10,179 nucleotides of DNA. Source: an uncultured Mucispirillum sp. (GTDB lineage: Bacteria; Chrysiogenota; Deferribacteres; Deferribacterales; Mucispirillaceae). The notes beneath the pieces are model-generated. The model had not been told where the DNA came from and ran no database searches. It saw only the letters and a program-made list of their open reading frames with translations. The position numbers were made by a program, and so were the translations under genes. Shown one piece after another: positions 1 through 6,399 of the stretch; position 1 is the stretch's first letter; each line of letters starts with the position of its first letter. The stretch lies in NCBI GenBank assembly GCA_945947845.1, contig CAMEZN010000029.1, positions 1 through 10,179 on the forward strand. Direction: 5' to 3'.

Positions 1-1
1 A

Positions 2-88
2 GAGCAAGGCGATACAATAATTGTTACAGCGGGTATGCCTTTTGGTAAAACAGGCACTACAAGCCTTCTTCGTTTAATTCAGTTATAA
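2..88 (+). CDS. pyk: Pyruvate kinase, C-terminal end (partial)
   Basis: Only the last 28 codons and the TAA stop are in the window; the gene starts upstream. The reading frame gives EQGDTIIVTAGMPFGKTGTT followed by SLLRLIQL. This matches the closing strand of the pyruvate kinase C-terminal domain, where a 'GD.(I/V)(I/V)(V/I)TAG.P.G..GTTN.(I/L)' pattern is typical. The enzyme converts phosphoenolpyruvate and ADP to pyruvate and ATP in the last step of glycolysis in the cytoplasm. The stop is followed 27 bases later by a strong hairpin terminator, so the gene is the end of its transcription unit and is not linked to the hydrogenase operon. The identification rests on a short tail, but the motif is characteristic. 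Confidence 0.85.
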   Translation, partial: EQGDTIIVTAGMPFGKTGTTSLLRLIQL

Positions 89-115
89 TCAGTTAATAAT
101 TTAGTAATAAATAAG

Positions 116-144
116 AAAGCGGGAAATATTTTTCCGCTTTTTTT
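116..144 (+). terminator. Rho-independent terminator after pyk
   Basis: AAAGCGG (116-122) pairs with CCGCTTT (134-140). The stem extends inward through a G-T pair and three A-T pairs to a 3-base loop, and a run of seven T (138-144) follows the C of the stem. It lies 27 bases after the pyruvate kinase stop and is well placed to end that transcript. Confidence 0.88.
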
Positions 145-503
145 ATTGTTTTTTCCAGTATTATATACCAAAAGTATAATATAGAAAAAATAGTGTCCTT
201 AAAATTTAAGGCTTTATATAATATTTTAATGCTATATAATAGTCTAGTAAATATAGGGATAATTATATTTAAAAAAGATAATTACTATCCAATTAAAATG
301 AATTTCAGTGAATTTTTAAAAATAATATAAGCAAAAAAAACATAAAAAAGAAAATAAAAAAAGAGAAAAAATGGAAAATATAACTAGAAAATTAATTTCT
401 AGTGATTTTATATGAATATATAGTGATTATTTATCAATAATTTATGTAATATGCTTTCTTTTGTAATAAATTTAAATTTTTTAAGGCTAAATAATTATAT
501 CTA
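145..503. other. A/T-rich non-coding region upstream of hydrogenase operon
   Basis: About 360 bases with no credible gene. Every frame is broken by frequent stops; the longest ATG frame around 371 encodes only 14 residues and has no Shine-Dalgarno site. The stretch is almost entirely A/T with poly-A runs near 310-372. It contains two short perfect inverted repeats, 197-211 (CCTTAAA-A-TTTAAGG) and 383-403 (ACTAGAAA-N5-TTTCTAGT), which are noted under findings. No function can be assigned from sequence alone. Confidence 0.7.
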
Positions 504-532
504 TTGTTTTATTTTTAAAAGTATGCTATAAG
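504..532 (+). promoter_or_regulatory. Candidate sigma-70 promoter for hybOABC
   Basis: TTGTTT (504-509) is separated by 17 bases from TATAAG (527-532), which is preceded by TG-N (524-526) as in an extended -10 element. A second possible -10, TATAAT, overlaps at 533-538. Transcription would start near 539, leaving a leader of about 170 bases that would contain the palindromes at 621-650. In such A/T-rich DNA, chance matches are common, so this is only the best-looking candidate upstream of the hydrogenase genes. Confidence 0.4.
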
Positions 533-620
533 TATAATATATTAGTGTGTGCCTATACTAATAAACATTATAATTCTTAGTAACCGAGTAAGTATCTTAT
601 AGTTTTAAACTGGTATTTTA

Positions 621-650
621 CATGGTTTATCCATGATAAGAATATATCAT
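621..650. repeat. Overlapping palindromes upstream of hybO (possible operator or leader structure)
   Basis: Two perfect inverted repeats overlap here. CATGG-TTTAT-CCATG spans 621-635. ATGATA-AGAATA-TATCAT spans 633-650 and has the 5-6-5 spacing of TGATA-N6-TATCA, the geometry of CRP/FNR-family dimer sites although not their consensus bases. The site ends 61 bases before the hybO start codon. It could be a regulator site for the hydrogenase operon or a transcript hairpin. The symmetry is seen directly; the role is inference. Confidence 0.4.
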
Positions 651-700
651 ATTTCAAATTAAATAAGTGCAAACGCACCATTGATGATGTGGAATGCACC

Positions 701-711
701 AGGGGGTTTGT
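701..711 (+). promoter_or_regulatory. Ribosome binding site deciding the hybO start
   Basis: AGGGGG (701-706) sits 5 bases before the ATG at 712. The upstream in-frame ATG at 694 has no usable Shine-Dalgarno site, because only GTGGA touches it directly, and the AGGGGG would then lie inside the coding region. The start at 712 also leaves a normal Tat signal peptide. A small GTGC-AAAC-GCAC hairpin (667-678) lies just upstream. Confidence 0.75.
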
Positions 712-1878
712 ATGATCGAACGTAGTTTATTATCCGCCGGGATATCCAGGCGGGATTTCATGAAGACAGTTTCAACTGCAACTGCAATCATGGGATTACC
801 ACTTGCAATGGCTGAGGAAGTTGTTGCACAAGCAGGCAAAGAAGATAACCGTCCGCCTGTAATATGGCTTCACTTTCAAGAGTGCACAGGTTGTTCTGAA
901 GCATTATTAAGAGCTAATCACCCAAGTATTGCAGAAGTTGTTCTTGATATCATTAACCTTGAATATCAAGAAACATTAATGGCTGGTGCTGGCGACCAAG
1001 CAGAAGCATCACTTCATGAAGCTATTGAAAAACATGCAGGTAAATATATTCTTGTTGTTGAAGGTTCTATTCCAACAGAAGATATGTCAGTATGCTGTCA
1101 GATTGGTGGTAAAACTGCATTAGAATCTTTTAAAGCTGCTGCTTCAAAAGCTGCTGTTGTAGTATCTCTTGGTGCATGTGCATGTTCTGGTGGTATTGTT
1201 GCAATTGAACCAAACCCAACAAAAGCTAAGGGTGTTATAGACATTCTTGCAGGTGAAATGCAATGGTCTGATGATGATTTAAAAAATAAATATATATCAC
1301 TTCCGGGCTGCCCACCTAACCCATATAATATATTAAGTGTTATTTTATATGTTGCTACTTTTAATAAACTTCCAGAAAAAGGCTTTAAAATACCACCTAT
1401 TGAAAATATATCTATGAAAGATGAAAGAGCACACCGTCCAACATTTGCTTATGGCAGATTAATTCACGAACACTGCGAACGCAGACCTCATTTTGATGCT
1501 GGTCGTTTTGCAAGAGAGTTTGGTGATGAAGGTCATAGAAATGGCTGGTGCTTATATCATTTAGGCTGTAAAGGTCCTGAAACATATGCAAACTGTTCAA
1601 TAATCCATTTTAATGATGGTGCTGCATGGCCTATTGGTAATGGCTGCCCATGTATAGGCTGCACAGAAGGAACAGTATTATTTAAAGATAGTTTATTTAA
1701 ATTAGCTAAAGTGGCTCAACCAAAACCAAATTCAAATTTACTTCAAACACAAGGTAGAGGTAAAGAATCTTCCGTTGCACAAGCAGCTGTCGTTGGTGGT
1801 CTTGTAGGTGCTGCAATTGGTGCAGGAGCAGTATTCGCAACTAAACTTCCAAAGGAGCCAGAGGATGAAAACAAATAG
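712..1878 (+). CDS. hybO: [NiFe] hydrogenase small subunit, Hyd-2 type, Tat-exported
   Basis: The 388-residue electron-transfer subunit of a periplasmic, membrane-bound uptake hydrogenase; it carries three FeS clusters from the NiFe site towards HybA. A Tat signal (SRRDFMK, residues 12-18) is followed by a hydrophobic stretch and probable cleavage near residue 41. Proximal-cluster cysteines are C58 and C61 (ECTGCSE), C156 and C200 (PGCPPNP). Distal-cluster ligands are H252, C255, C280 and C286. Medial-cluster cysteines are C295, C314 and C317 (CPCIGCTE). P307 of the WPI motif is kept, which suggests a [3Fe-4S] medial cluster. The two extra cysteines of O2-tolerant enzymes are absent: glycines occupy positions 60 and 161. 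Unusual additional cysteines occur at C158 and C312. Residues 355-376 form a C-terminal membrane anchor, as in E. coli HybO. The end overlaps hybA by 14 bases, implying translational coupling. The family assignment is secure; the symbol follows the E. coli operon order. Confidence 0.93.
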   Translation: MIERSLLSAGISRRDFMKTVSTATAIMGLPLAMAEEVVAQAGKEDNRPPVIWLHFQECTGCSEALLRANHPSIAEVVLDIINLEYQETLMAGAGDQAEASLHEAIEKHAGKYILVVEGSIPTEDMSVCCQIGGKTALESFKAAASKAAVVVSLGACACSGGIVAIEPNPTKAKGVIDILAGEMQWSDDDLKNKYISLPGCPPNPYNILSVILYVATFNKLPEKGFKIPPIENISMKDERAHRPTFAYGRLIHEHCERRPHFDAGRFAREFGDEGHRNGWCLYHLGCKGPETYANCSIIHFNDGAAWPIGNGCPCIGCTEGTVLFKDSLFKLAKVAQPKPNSNLLQTQGRGKESSVAQAAVVGGLVGAAIGAGAVFATKLPKEPEDENK

Positions 1879-2929
1879 ACGTGATTTTTTAAAGGCGGCA
1901 GCAGGCTCTGTGGCTACAGCAGGTGCGCTAACTTTATCTCCGTCCTATGCATTAGCATCAGATGAGGGTGCACCTTTTGCCAAAGATACTATGGTGAAAT
2001 TTTATGATTCCACAGTATGTATTGGCTGTCAGGCTTGTGTTGTTGCTTGTTATGAAACAAACTTTTTAAATAGAGCTGATAATCTTAATAAACCAAAAGA
2101 GGAAAGAAACTTTATTGAAAATAATGATGTTATTCCTGTTTTAGCTGATGAAGATAAGTTTAATGAAAAAGCTCCATGGATAAGGATAGAAGGTCTTGAT
2201 TACAGGCTTAGGACTATCATTAGAAAATATGTTGATGAAAATGAACAATCACATTTTATAAAACAGAATTGTATGCACTGTAAAAAACCGGGCTGTGTAT
2301 CAGCATGTCCTGTTAGTGCATTACAAAAAGATAAAGATGATGGTGTTGTTACTTATGACCCTAACCGCTGTATAGGCTGCCGTTATTGCCAAATGGCATG
2401 TCCATTTAATATACCGGCATTTGAGTGGCACAGGGCTAACCCAAAAATCACTAAATGTGATATGTGTCGTTCAACAATCAACCCAAAAACAAATGATTTT
2501 GATATTGATGAACAGGGTAATGCTACTTATAAAGATAACCCTAATAAAGGCACAGCATGTACAAAAGTATGTCCAACTGGTGCTGTATTATATGGCAGAA
2601 GGGAAGATATGCTTGCACTTGCTCATGACCGTATCCAAAAATCAAAAGAGAAAGGCGAAAATAAATATTATGAAGATACAGCAAGAGGAGAGTCTGTTCT
2701 TGGTGAAAAAATATATGGTGGAACAGGTGAACTTGTAATTGCTGCTGTTGATTTTAGAAAACTTGACTTTCCTGTTGATAAAATAGGTGATAGAGCGACT
2801 GCTTATAAATCAGAAGGCATTCAGCACACAATTTATAAATATGGTATTGCTCCAATAGCCCTTTTTACAGCATTGTCTATTGTTGTTCGTAGAAATGTGA
2901 AAAAACATCACGAACATGAGGAGGACTAA
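1865..2929 (+). CDS. hybA: Hydrogenase-2 ferredoxin-like subunit HybA (4x[4Fe-4S])
   Basis: A 354-residue periplasmic electron carrier linking the hydrogenase small subunit to membrane subunit HybB. A Tat signal (NRRDFLK, residues 4-10) precedes a hydrophobic region with probable cleavage after ALA near residue 31. Four cysteine groups support four [4Fe-4S] clusters: C52/55/58/62, C136/139/144/148, C169/172/175/179 and C198/201/232/236. A single membrane segment (about 325-341) followed by a basic and His/Glu-rich tail anchors the C terminus, as in E. coli HybA. I chose the ATG at 1865 because AAGGAG (1852-1857) is 7 bases upstream and the Tat motif then sits at residue 4. An in-frame ATG at 1808 would add 19 residues encoded inside the hybO tail with no suitable site. 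The gene overlaps hybO by 14 bases and ends 2 bases before hybB. Confidence 0.92.
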   Translation: MKTNRRDFLKAAAGSVATAGALTLSPSYALASDEGAPFAKDTMVKFYDSTVCIGCQACVVACYETNFLNRADNLNKPKEERNFIENNDVIPVLADEDKFNEKAPWIRIEGLDYRLRTIIRKYVDENEQSHFIKQNCMHCKKPGCVSACPVSALQKDKDDGVVTYDPNRCIGCRYCQMACPFNIPAFEWHRANPKITKCDMCRSTINPKTNDFDIDEQGNATYKDNPNKGTACTKVCPTGAVLYGRREDMLALAHDRIQKSKEKGENKYYEDTARGESVLGEKIYGGTGELVIAAVDFRKLDFPVDKIGDRATAYKSEGIQHTIYKYGIAPIALFTALSIVVRRNVKKHHEHEED

Positions 2930-2931
2930 TA

Positions 2932-4128
2932 ATGAGTAAGCAAAGAGAATATGCAATTCATAAAGCCCCTATTCTTACACCTGCTTTTTTTATTGTATTA
3001 GCAGTAGTATGTATAGGTATGGCACTTGTTGTATACAGATATTTTGTAGGTATTGGTGCTGTATCTAACCTTTCTAATGGTTATCCTTGGGGTATATGGC
3101 TTTCTTACGATGTTGCGACTGGTTCTGCGATTGCCTGCGGTGGTTATGTATTAGCAGTTACTGTGTATGTAATGAATAATTTTAAATATCACACAATGGT
3201 TAGGTCAGCAGTTCTTGCCAGTATGTTTGGTTATAGTTTAGCTGGTCTTTCAGTTATGGTAGATATTGGTCGTTACTGGAACTCTTATGGATTTTTTGTG
3301 CCTAGCAGAATGAACCCTAATTCAGCACTTTTTGAAGTTGCACTTTGTATTATGGCATACTGTGTGGTATTAATACTTGAATATCTTCCTGCTGTATTTG
3401 AAAAATTTGCAGACAGTGATAAAGCAAAATCTCCAAAACTTGTAGAATTTGGTAAAGTGTGGGAAAAAAGATTTTCAAAAGCACTTTTTGTAATTGTTGC
3501 AATAGGTGCTACACTTCCAACAATGCACCAGTCATCATTAGGCACATTATATGTATTAATGGGTTATAAACTTGACCCAATGTGGCAGACTGGCTTTTTA
3601 CCACTGTTATTTTTAAGCAATGCCTTTTTAATGGGCTTTTCTATAACAGCTTTTGAAACAGTGCTTTCTACAAGATTATTAAAAAGACCATTTGAAAAAG
3701 AAATAGTTGATTTATCAAAAGTAATACCTTTTATAGTAGGCTTCTGGCTTATTATCAGGGTTATTTCAGTTACTTTAAATGGCGGCTGGGCAAATGCTTT
3801 TGCATTTACTACTCAATCAATATGGTTCTGGCTTGAACTTATATTAGTTATTGTGCCATCACTTATGATATTAACTTGCAAATATGCAAAAAGCGAAAGT
3901 GGTATATTCTTAATTGGTATGCTTCTTTTAATAGGTGGCGGTATGTATAGGATTGGTGTATATAATGTAGGCTTCAATCCCGGACCAGAATGGCATACAT
4001 ATTTTCCAAGTGTAGCAGAATTTTTAATTACATTAAGTTTTATTGCTATTGAAGTTCTTGGTTATATGGTACTTGTTAAATTAACCCCAGTTCTTCCAAA
4101 TCTGGAAAACCATGGGCATCATCACTAG
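2932..4128 (+). CDS. hybB: Hydrogenase-2 membrane subunit HybB (NrfD/PsrC family)
   Basis: A 398-residue integral membrane protein of the NrfD/PsrC family that passes electrons from HybA to the quinone pool. E. coli HybB has the same size and role. About ten hydrophobic helices are visible, roughly at residues 15-38, 61-81, 91-111, 132-152, 181-200, 220-242, 262-283, 295-316, 324-341 and 361-383. No heme or cysteine cluster motif is present, as expected for this family. The motif NGYPWGIWLSYDVATGSA (49-66) resembles the conserved early loop of HybB-type proteins. The tail ends in a short His-rich stretch (HGHHH). AGGAGG (2919-2924) lies 7 bases before the ATG, and the gap to hybA is only 2 bases, so the two are co-transcribed. 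The start has no serious rival. Confidence 0.92.
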   Translation: MSKQREYAIHKAPILTPAFFIVLAVVCIGMALVVYRYFVGIGAVSNLSNGYPWGIWLSYDVATGSAIACGGYVLAVTVYVMNNFKYHTMVRSAVLASMFGYSLAGLSVMVDIGRYWNSYGFFVPSRMNPNSALFEVALCIMAYCVVLILEYLPAVFEKFADSDKAKSPKLVEFGKVWEKRFSKALFVIVAIGATLPTMHQSSLGTLYVLMGYKLDPMWQTGFLPLLFLSNAFLMGFSITAFETVLSTRLLKRPFEKEIVDLSKVIPFIVGFWLIIRVISVTLNGGWANAFAFTTQSIWFWLELILVIVPSLMILTCKYAKSESGIFLIGMLLLIGGGMYRIGVYNVGFNPGPEWHTYFPSVAEFLITLSFIAIEVLGYMVLVKLTPVLPNLENHGHHH

Positions 4129-4133
4129 GCAGT

Positions 4134-4190
4134 AAGCCTGTTGTGATTACGGCATATTATTAATATGCTTAAAATAGGCTTATAAGCCTA
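4134..4190 (+). repeat. Twin palindromes in the hybB-hybC gap
   Basis: The 89-base gap holds two perfect inverted repeats: GCATATTA-T-TAATATGC (4152-4168) and TAGGCTTATAAGCCTA (4175-4190). An upstream AAGCCT (4134-4139) could pair with AGGCTT (4176-4181) instead, enclosing the first hairpin and breaking the second. AGGC (4127-4130) can also pair with GCCT (4136-4139). No T-run follows, so this is not a typical terminator. It may be a transcript processing or stability element separating the large-subunit message; that role is inference. Confidence 0.5.
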
Positions 4191-4217
4191 AAAGATTATA
4201 GAAAAAAGGAGATTCAT

Positions 4218-5927
4218 ATGCCAGTTAATGGAAATAGAATTACAGTAGACCCAATTACAAGGATTGAAGGGCACCTGCGTATAGATGTAGAAGTAGAAGG
4301 AGGAAAAGTATCTAACTCATGGTCATCTGCTCAGGCATTTAGAGGTATAGAAACAATTATGAGAGGTAAAGACCCACGCAGTGCATGGGCTATGACTCAG
4401 CGTTTTTGCGGTGTGTGCACAACTACACATGCATTATGTTCAATTAGAACAGTAGAAGATGCATTAAATGTACCAGTTCCAGTAAATGCTCACATGTTAA
4501 GAAACTTAGTAAGCACAATGCAGTCATTACAAGACCATATAGTTCACTTCTACCACTTAACAGCATTAGACTGGGTAGATATAGTAAGTGCATTAGAGGC
4601 AGACCCTGCAAAAGCTGGTAAAATCGCAGAAAGCCTTGCTGCTTATTCTCCAATAGGTAAAGCATGGCCTACAAACTCATTCAATACAATGAAAAATGCA
4701 AAAGAACGTTTAGCAGCATTTGTAGGAACAAAAAATTTAGGTATTTATGGTTCTGGATACTGGGGTCATAAAGATATGAGACTTACACCAGAAATCAACC
4801 TGCTTGCATTTGCTCACTATTTAGAAGCATTAGAATACCAAAGAAAAATTGCAGAAGCAGTTGCAATCATTGGTAGTAAAAACCCACACATTCAAAACTT
4901 AACAGTTGGTGGTGTATCTACTGCAATCAACTTTGACAGCATGGCAGCACTTAACATGGAAAGAATCCAATGGATTAAAAAACTTCTTGATGAAACAGCT
5001 GATTTCGTAAGATGTGTATATATTCCAGATGTTATTGCAATCGCAAGTGCATATAAAGACTGGTTTGACCTTGGAAAATGCTCACCAAACTACATAGCTG
5101 TTCCAGATGTTCCAATGAACTCAGAATTAACAGAGTTTGGCTTAAAAGGTGGTATTATCATTGGCGACCAGTTTAGAGAAATCAAAACATGGAAAGATGA
5201 AACATTAAGAAATGGCATCACAGAAAATACTACTCATGCATGGTATAAAAATGCAAAAGATACACTCCACCCATACGATGGAGACCAAATACCATCTTAT
5301 ACAGACTGGCAGGAAAATGGTAAATATTCATGGGCAAAAGCACCTCGTTTTGAAGACAATGTAACTCAAACAGGTCCTATTGCACAAGTATTAGCAGGCT
5401 ATATGGCTGGCGACCCACTTGTTAAAAAATATGTAGATTTCGTAGCAGCAAAAGTAGGAGTAACTATTCCACAACTTAACTCAGTAATGGGTCGTAATGC
5501 TGCAAGAGCAATCAGAGCATTATTAATGGTTGACCATGCTTATATCTGCTTAGATAAATTACTTGATAACTGCAAAACAGACCAAACTTATGTAAATTAC
5601 TTAAAAGAAGTTCCAACAGATAAAGAATATATGGGTGTAGGTTTTAACGAAGCACCTCGTGGTATGCTTTCTCACTGGATTAAAATTAAAAATGGAGTAA
5701 TTGAAAATTACAGTGCAGTTGTTCCATCAACTTGGACATCTGGTCCAAGAGATGATAAAGGCAGAAAAGGTCCTTATGAAGAATCATTAATGAACCTTCC
5801 TGTTGCTGAAATGGATAAACCACTTGAAGTTATCCGCTCTATCCACTCTTTTGACCCTTGCATAGCTTGTGCAGTTCACACTGTGGACCCAGAAGGTAAA
5901 GAAATAGTGAATGTAAAAATCAGATAA
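4218..5927 (+). CDS. hybC: [NiFe] hydrogenase large subunit, Hyd-2 type
   Basis: The 569-residue catalytic subunit (E. coli HybC is 567). It holds the Ni-Fe(CN)2CO site that splits H2 into protons and electrons. Nickel ligands are the N-terminal pair C64 and C67 (RFCGVC) and the C-terminal pair C548 and C551 (DPCIACAVH). All four codons are Cys, so it is not a selenoenzyme. E17 (RIEGH) and R481 (APRG) are conserved active-site neighbours in this family. After H554 there is a 15-residue tail, TVDPEGKEIVNVKIR, which the family's endopeptidase removes once nickel is inserted; that protease is not encoded here. There is no signal peptide, so export would be by hitch-hiking with the Tat-tagged small subunit. 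AAGGAG (4206-4211) is 6 bases before the ATG. The gene follows hybB after an 89-base structured gap. Confidence 0.95.
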   Translation: MPVNGNRITVDPITRIEGHLRIDVEVEGGKVSNSWSSAQAFRGIETIMRGKDPRSAWAMTQRFCGVCTTTHALCSIRTVEDALNVPVPVNAHMLRNLVSTMQSLQDHIVHFYHLTALDWVDIVSALEADPAKAGKIAESLAAYSPIGKAWPTNSFNTMKNAKERLAAFVGTKNLGIYGSGYWGHKDMRLTPEINLLAFAHYLEALEYQRKIAEAVAIIGSKNPHIQNLTVGGVSTAINFDSMAALNMERIQWIKKLLDETADFVRCVYIPDVIAIASAYKDWFDLGKCSPNYIAVPDVPMNSELTEFGLKGGIIIGDQFREIKTWKDETLRNGITENTTHAWYKNAKDTLHPYDGDQIPSYTDWQENGKYSWAKAPRFEDNVTQTGPIAQVLAGYMAGDPLVKKYVDFVAAKVGVTIPQLNSVMGRNAARAIRALLMVDHAYICLDKLLDNCKTDQTYVNYLKEVPTDKEYMGVGFNEAPRGMLSHWIKIKNGVIENYSAVVPSTWTSGPRDDKGRKGPYEESLMNLPVAEMDKPLEVIRSIHSFDPCIACAVHTVDPEGKEIVNVKIR

Positions 5928-5933
5928 TATAAA

Positions 5934-5982
5934 CCTGATAAATTTTTCAGGGGTATGCTTTTAAAAAGCATACCCTTTTTTT
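5934..5982 (+). terminator. Terminator of the hydrogenase operon
   Basis: GGGTATGC (5951-5958) pairs with GCATACCC (5968-5975), and the stem is extended by T/A pairs. Seven T follow (5976-5982). A smaller hairpin, CCTGA (5934-5938) with TCAGG (5947-5951), abuts it and would compete for the first G. It begins 6 bases after the hybC stop and closes the operon, so maturation genes are not expressed from this transcript. Confidence 0.9.
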
Positions 5983-6321
5983 ATAAAAAATCATAATTAT
6001 TTTAAAATGTATAAATCTATTCTGCACTCAAATATTTTTTAATTTAAATAATACCGTAAAAAATAAAGCTGATTATTATCAAATGAAAAATTTATACAAA
6101 CATAAAAATAAATCAATATATATAAAATAAATTATAACTGTATTAAAAGCTATATTAAACAAAATAATAGATTATATATGCAGATAATAAAAATAATACA
6201 TAATAAAAACAAAAAGGCATATATGAATATATGATATAAATTAAAATATAATTGAAAAAATTAAATATAACAGCAGGAAGAAAATATTATTTAGAAATAA
6301 ATCTGTAAAAGTTATAATACT
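5983..6321. other. A/T-rich spacer between convergent genes
   Basis: About 340 bases lie between the hybC terminator and the typA terminator. The stretch is nearly all A and T, with stops in all frames and no Shine-Dalgarno-preceded start. No RNA gene, repeat array or insertion sequence signature was recognised. It is bounded by terminators on both sides, so it is probably not transcribed strongly from either. Confidence 0.7.
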
Positions 6322-6356
6322 AAAAAAGCCTGCATAACAGTTTATACAGGCTTTTT
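6322..6356 (-). terminator. Terminator of typA
   Basis: On the plus strand AAAAAGCCTG (6323-6332) pairs with CAGGCTTTTT (6347-6356). ATAA (6334-6337) with TTAT (6342-6345) extends the stem after one mismatch, leaving a 4-base loop. Read on the minus strand, the A-run at 6322-6327 becomes the U-tract. It lies 44 bases beyond the typA stop codon. The symmetric A and T runs mean it could act in both directions. Confidence 0.85.
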
Positions 6357-6399
6357 ATGTAAAATATTTAATATACTCTAAATGATTAAATTAGTATAA

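Noticed and set aside
371..415. Small frame starting at the ATG at 371
   Set aside because: It encodes only 14 residues, has no ribosome binding site and covers an inverted repeat.
633..650. A classical FNR box (TTGAT-N4-ATCAA) upstream of hybO
   Set aside because: The spacing between TGAT and ATCA is 8 rather than 4 and the outer bases do not match, so I report only an unassigned palindrome.
689..707. Sigma-54 promoter (GG-N10-GC) just before hybO
   Set aside because: GG occurs at 691 but no GC follows at the required distance, and the site overlaps the ribosome binding site.
694..711. Earlier in-frame ATG for the hydrogenase small subunit at 694
   Set aside because: It lacks a spaced Shine-Dalgarno site, while AGGGGG at 701-706 is ideally placed for the ATG at 712.
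880..1215. O2-tolerant hydrogenase with a [4Fe-3S] proximal cluster
   Set aside because: The motif is ECTGCSE rather than CTCC, and the second extra cysteine position is glycine; the additional C158 is at a different place.
1808..1864. Earlier in-frame ATG for hybA at 1808
   Set aside because: It would put 19 residues encoded within the hybO anchor ahead of the Tat motif; AAGGAG at 1852-1857 fits the ATG at 1865.
2421..2738. A 105-residue plus-strand frame inside hybA
   Set aside because: It lies wholly within a well-supported ferredoxin gene in another frame and has no domain or ribosome binding site.
3285..3545. An 86-residue minus-strand frame inside hybB
   Set aside because: Shadow of the membrane protein gene; no recognisable motif and no ribosome binding site.
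4407..4420. [NiFeSe] selenocysteine hydrogenase
   Set aside because: Both active-site pairs are encoded by ordinary Cys codons and no in-frame TGA is present.
5983..6321. Hidden RNA gene or insertion remnant in the convergent spacer
   Set aside because: Only low-complexity A/T sequence is visible; no stable stem, terminal repeats or conserved motif could be identified.
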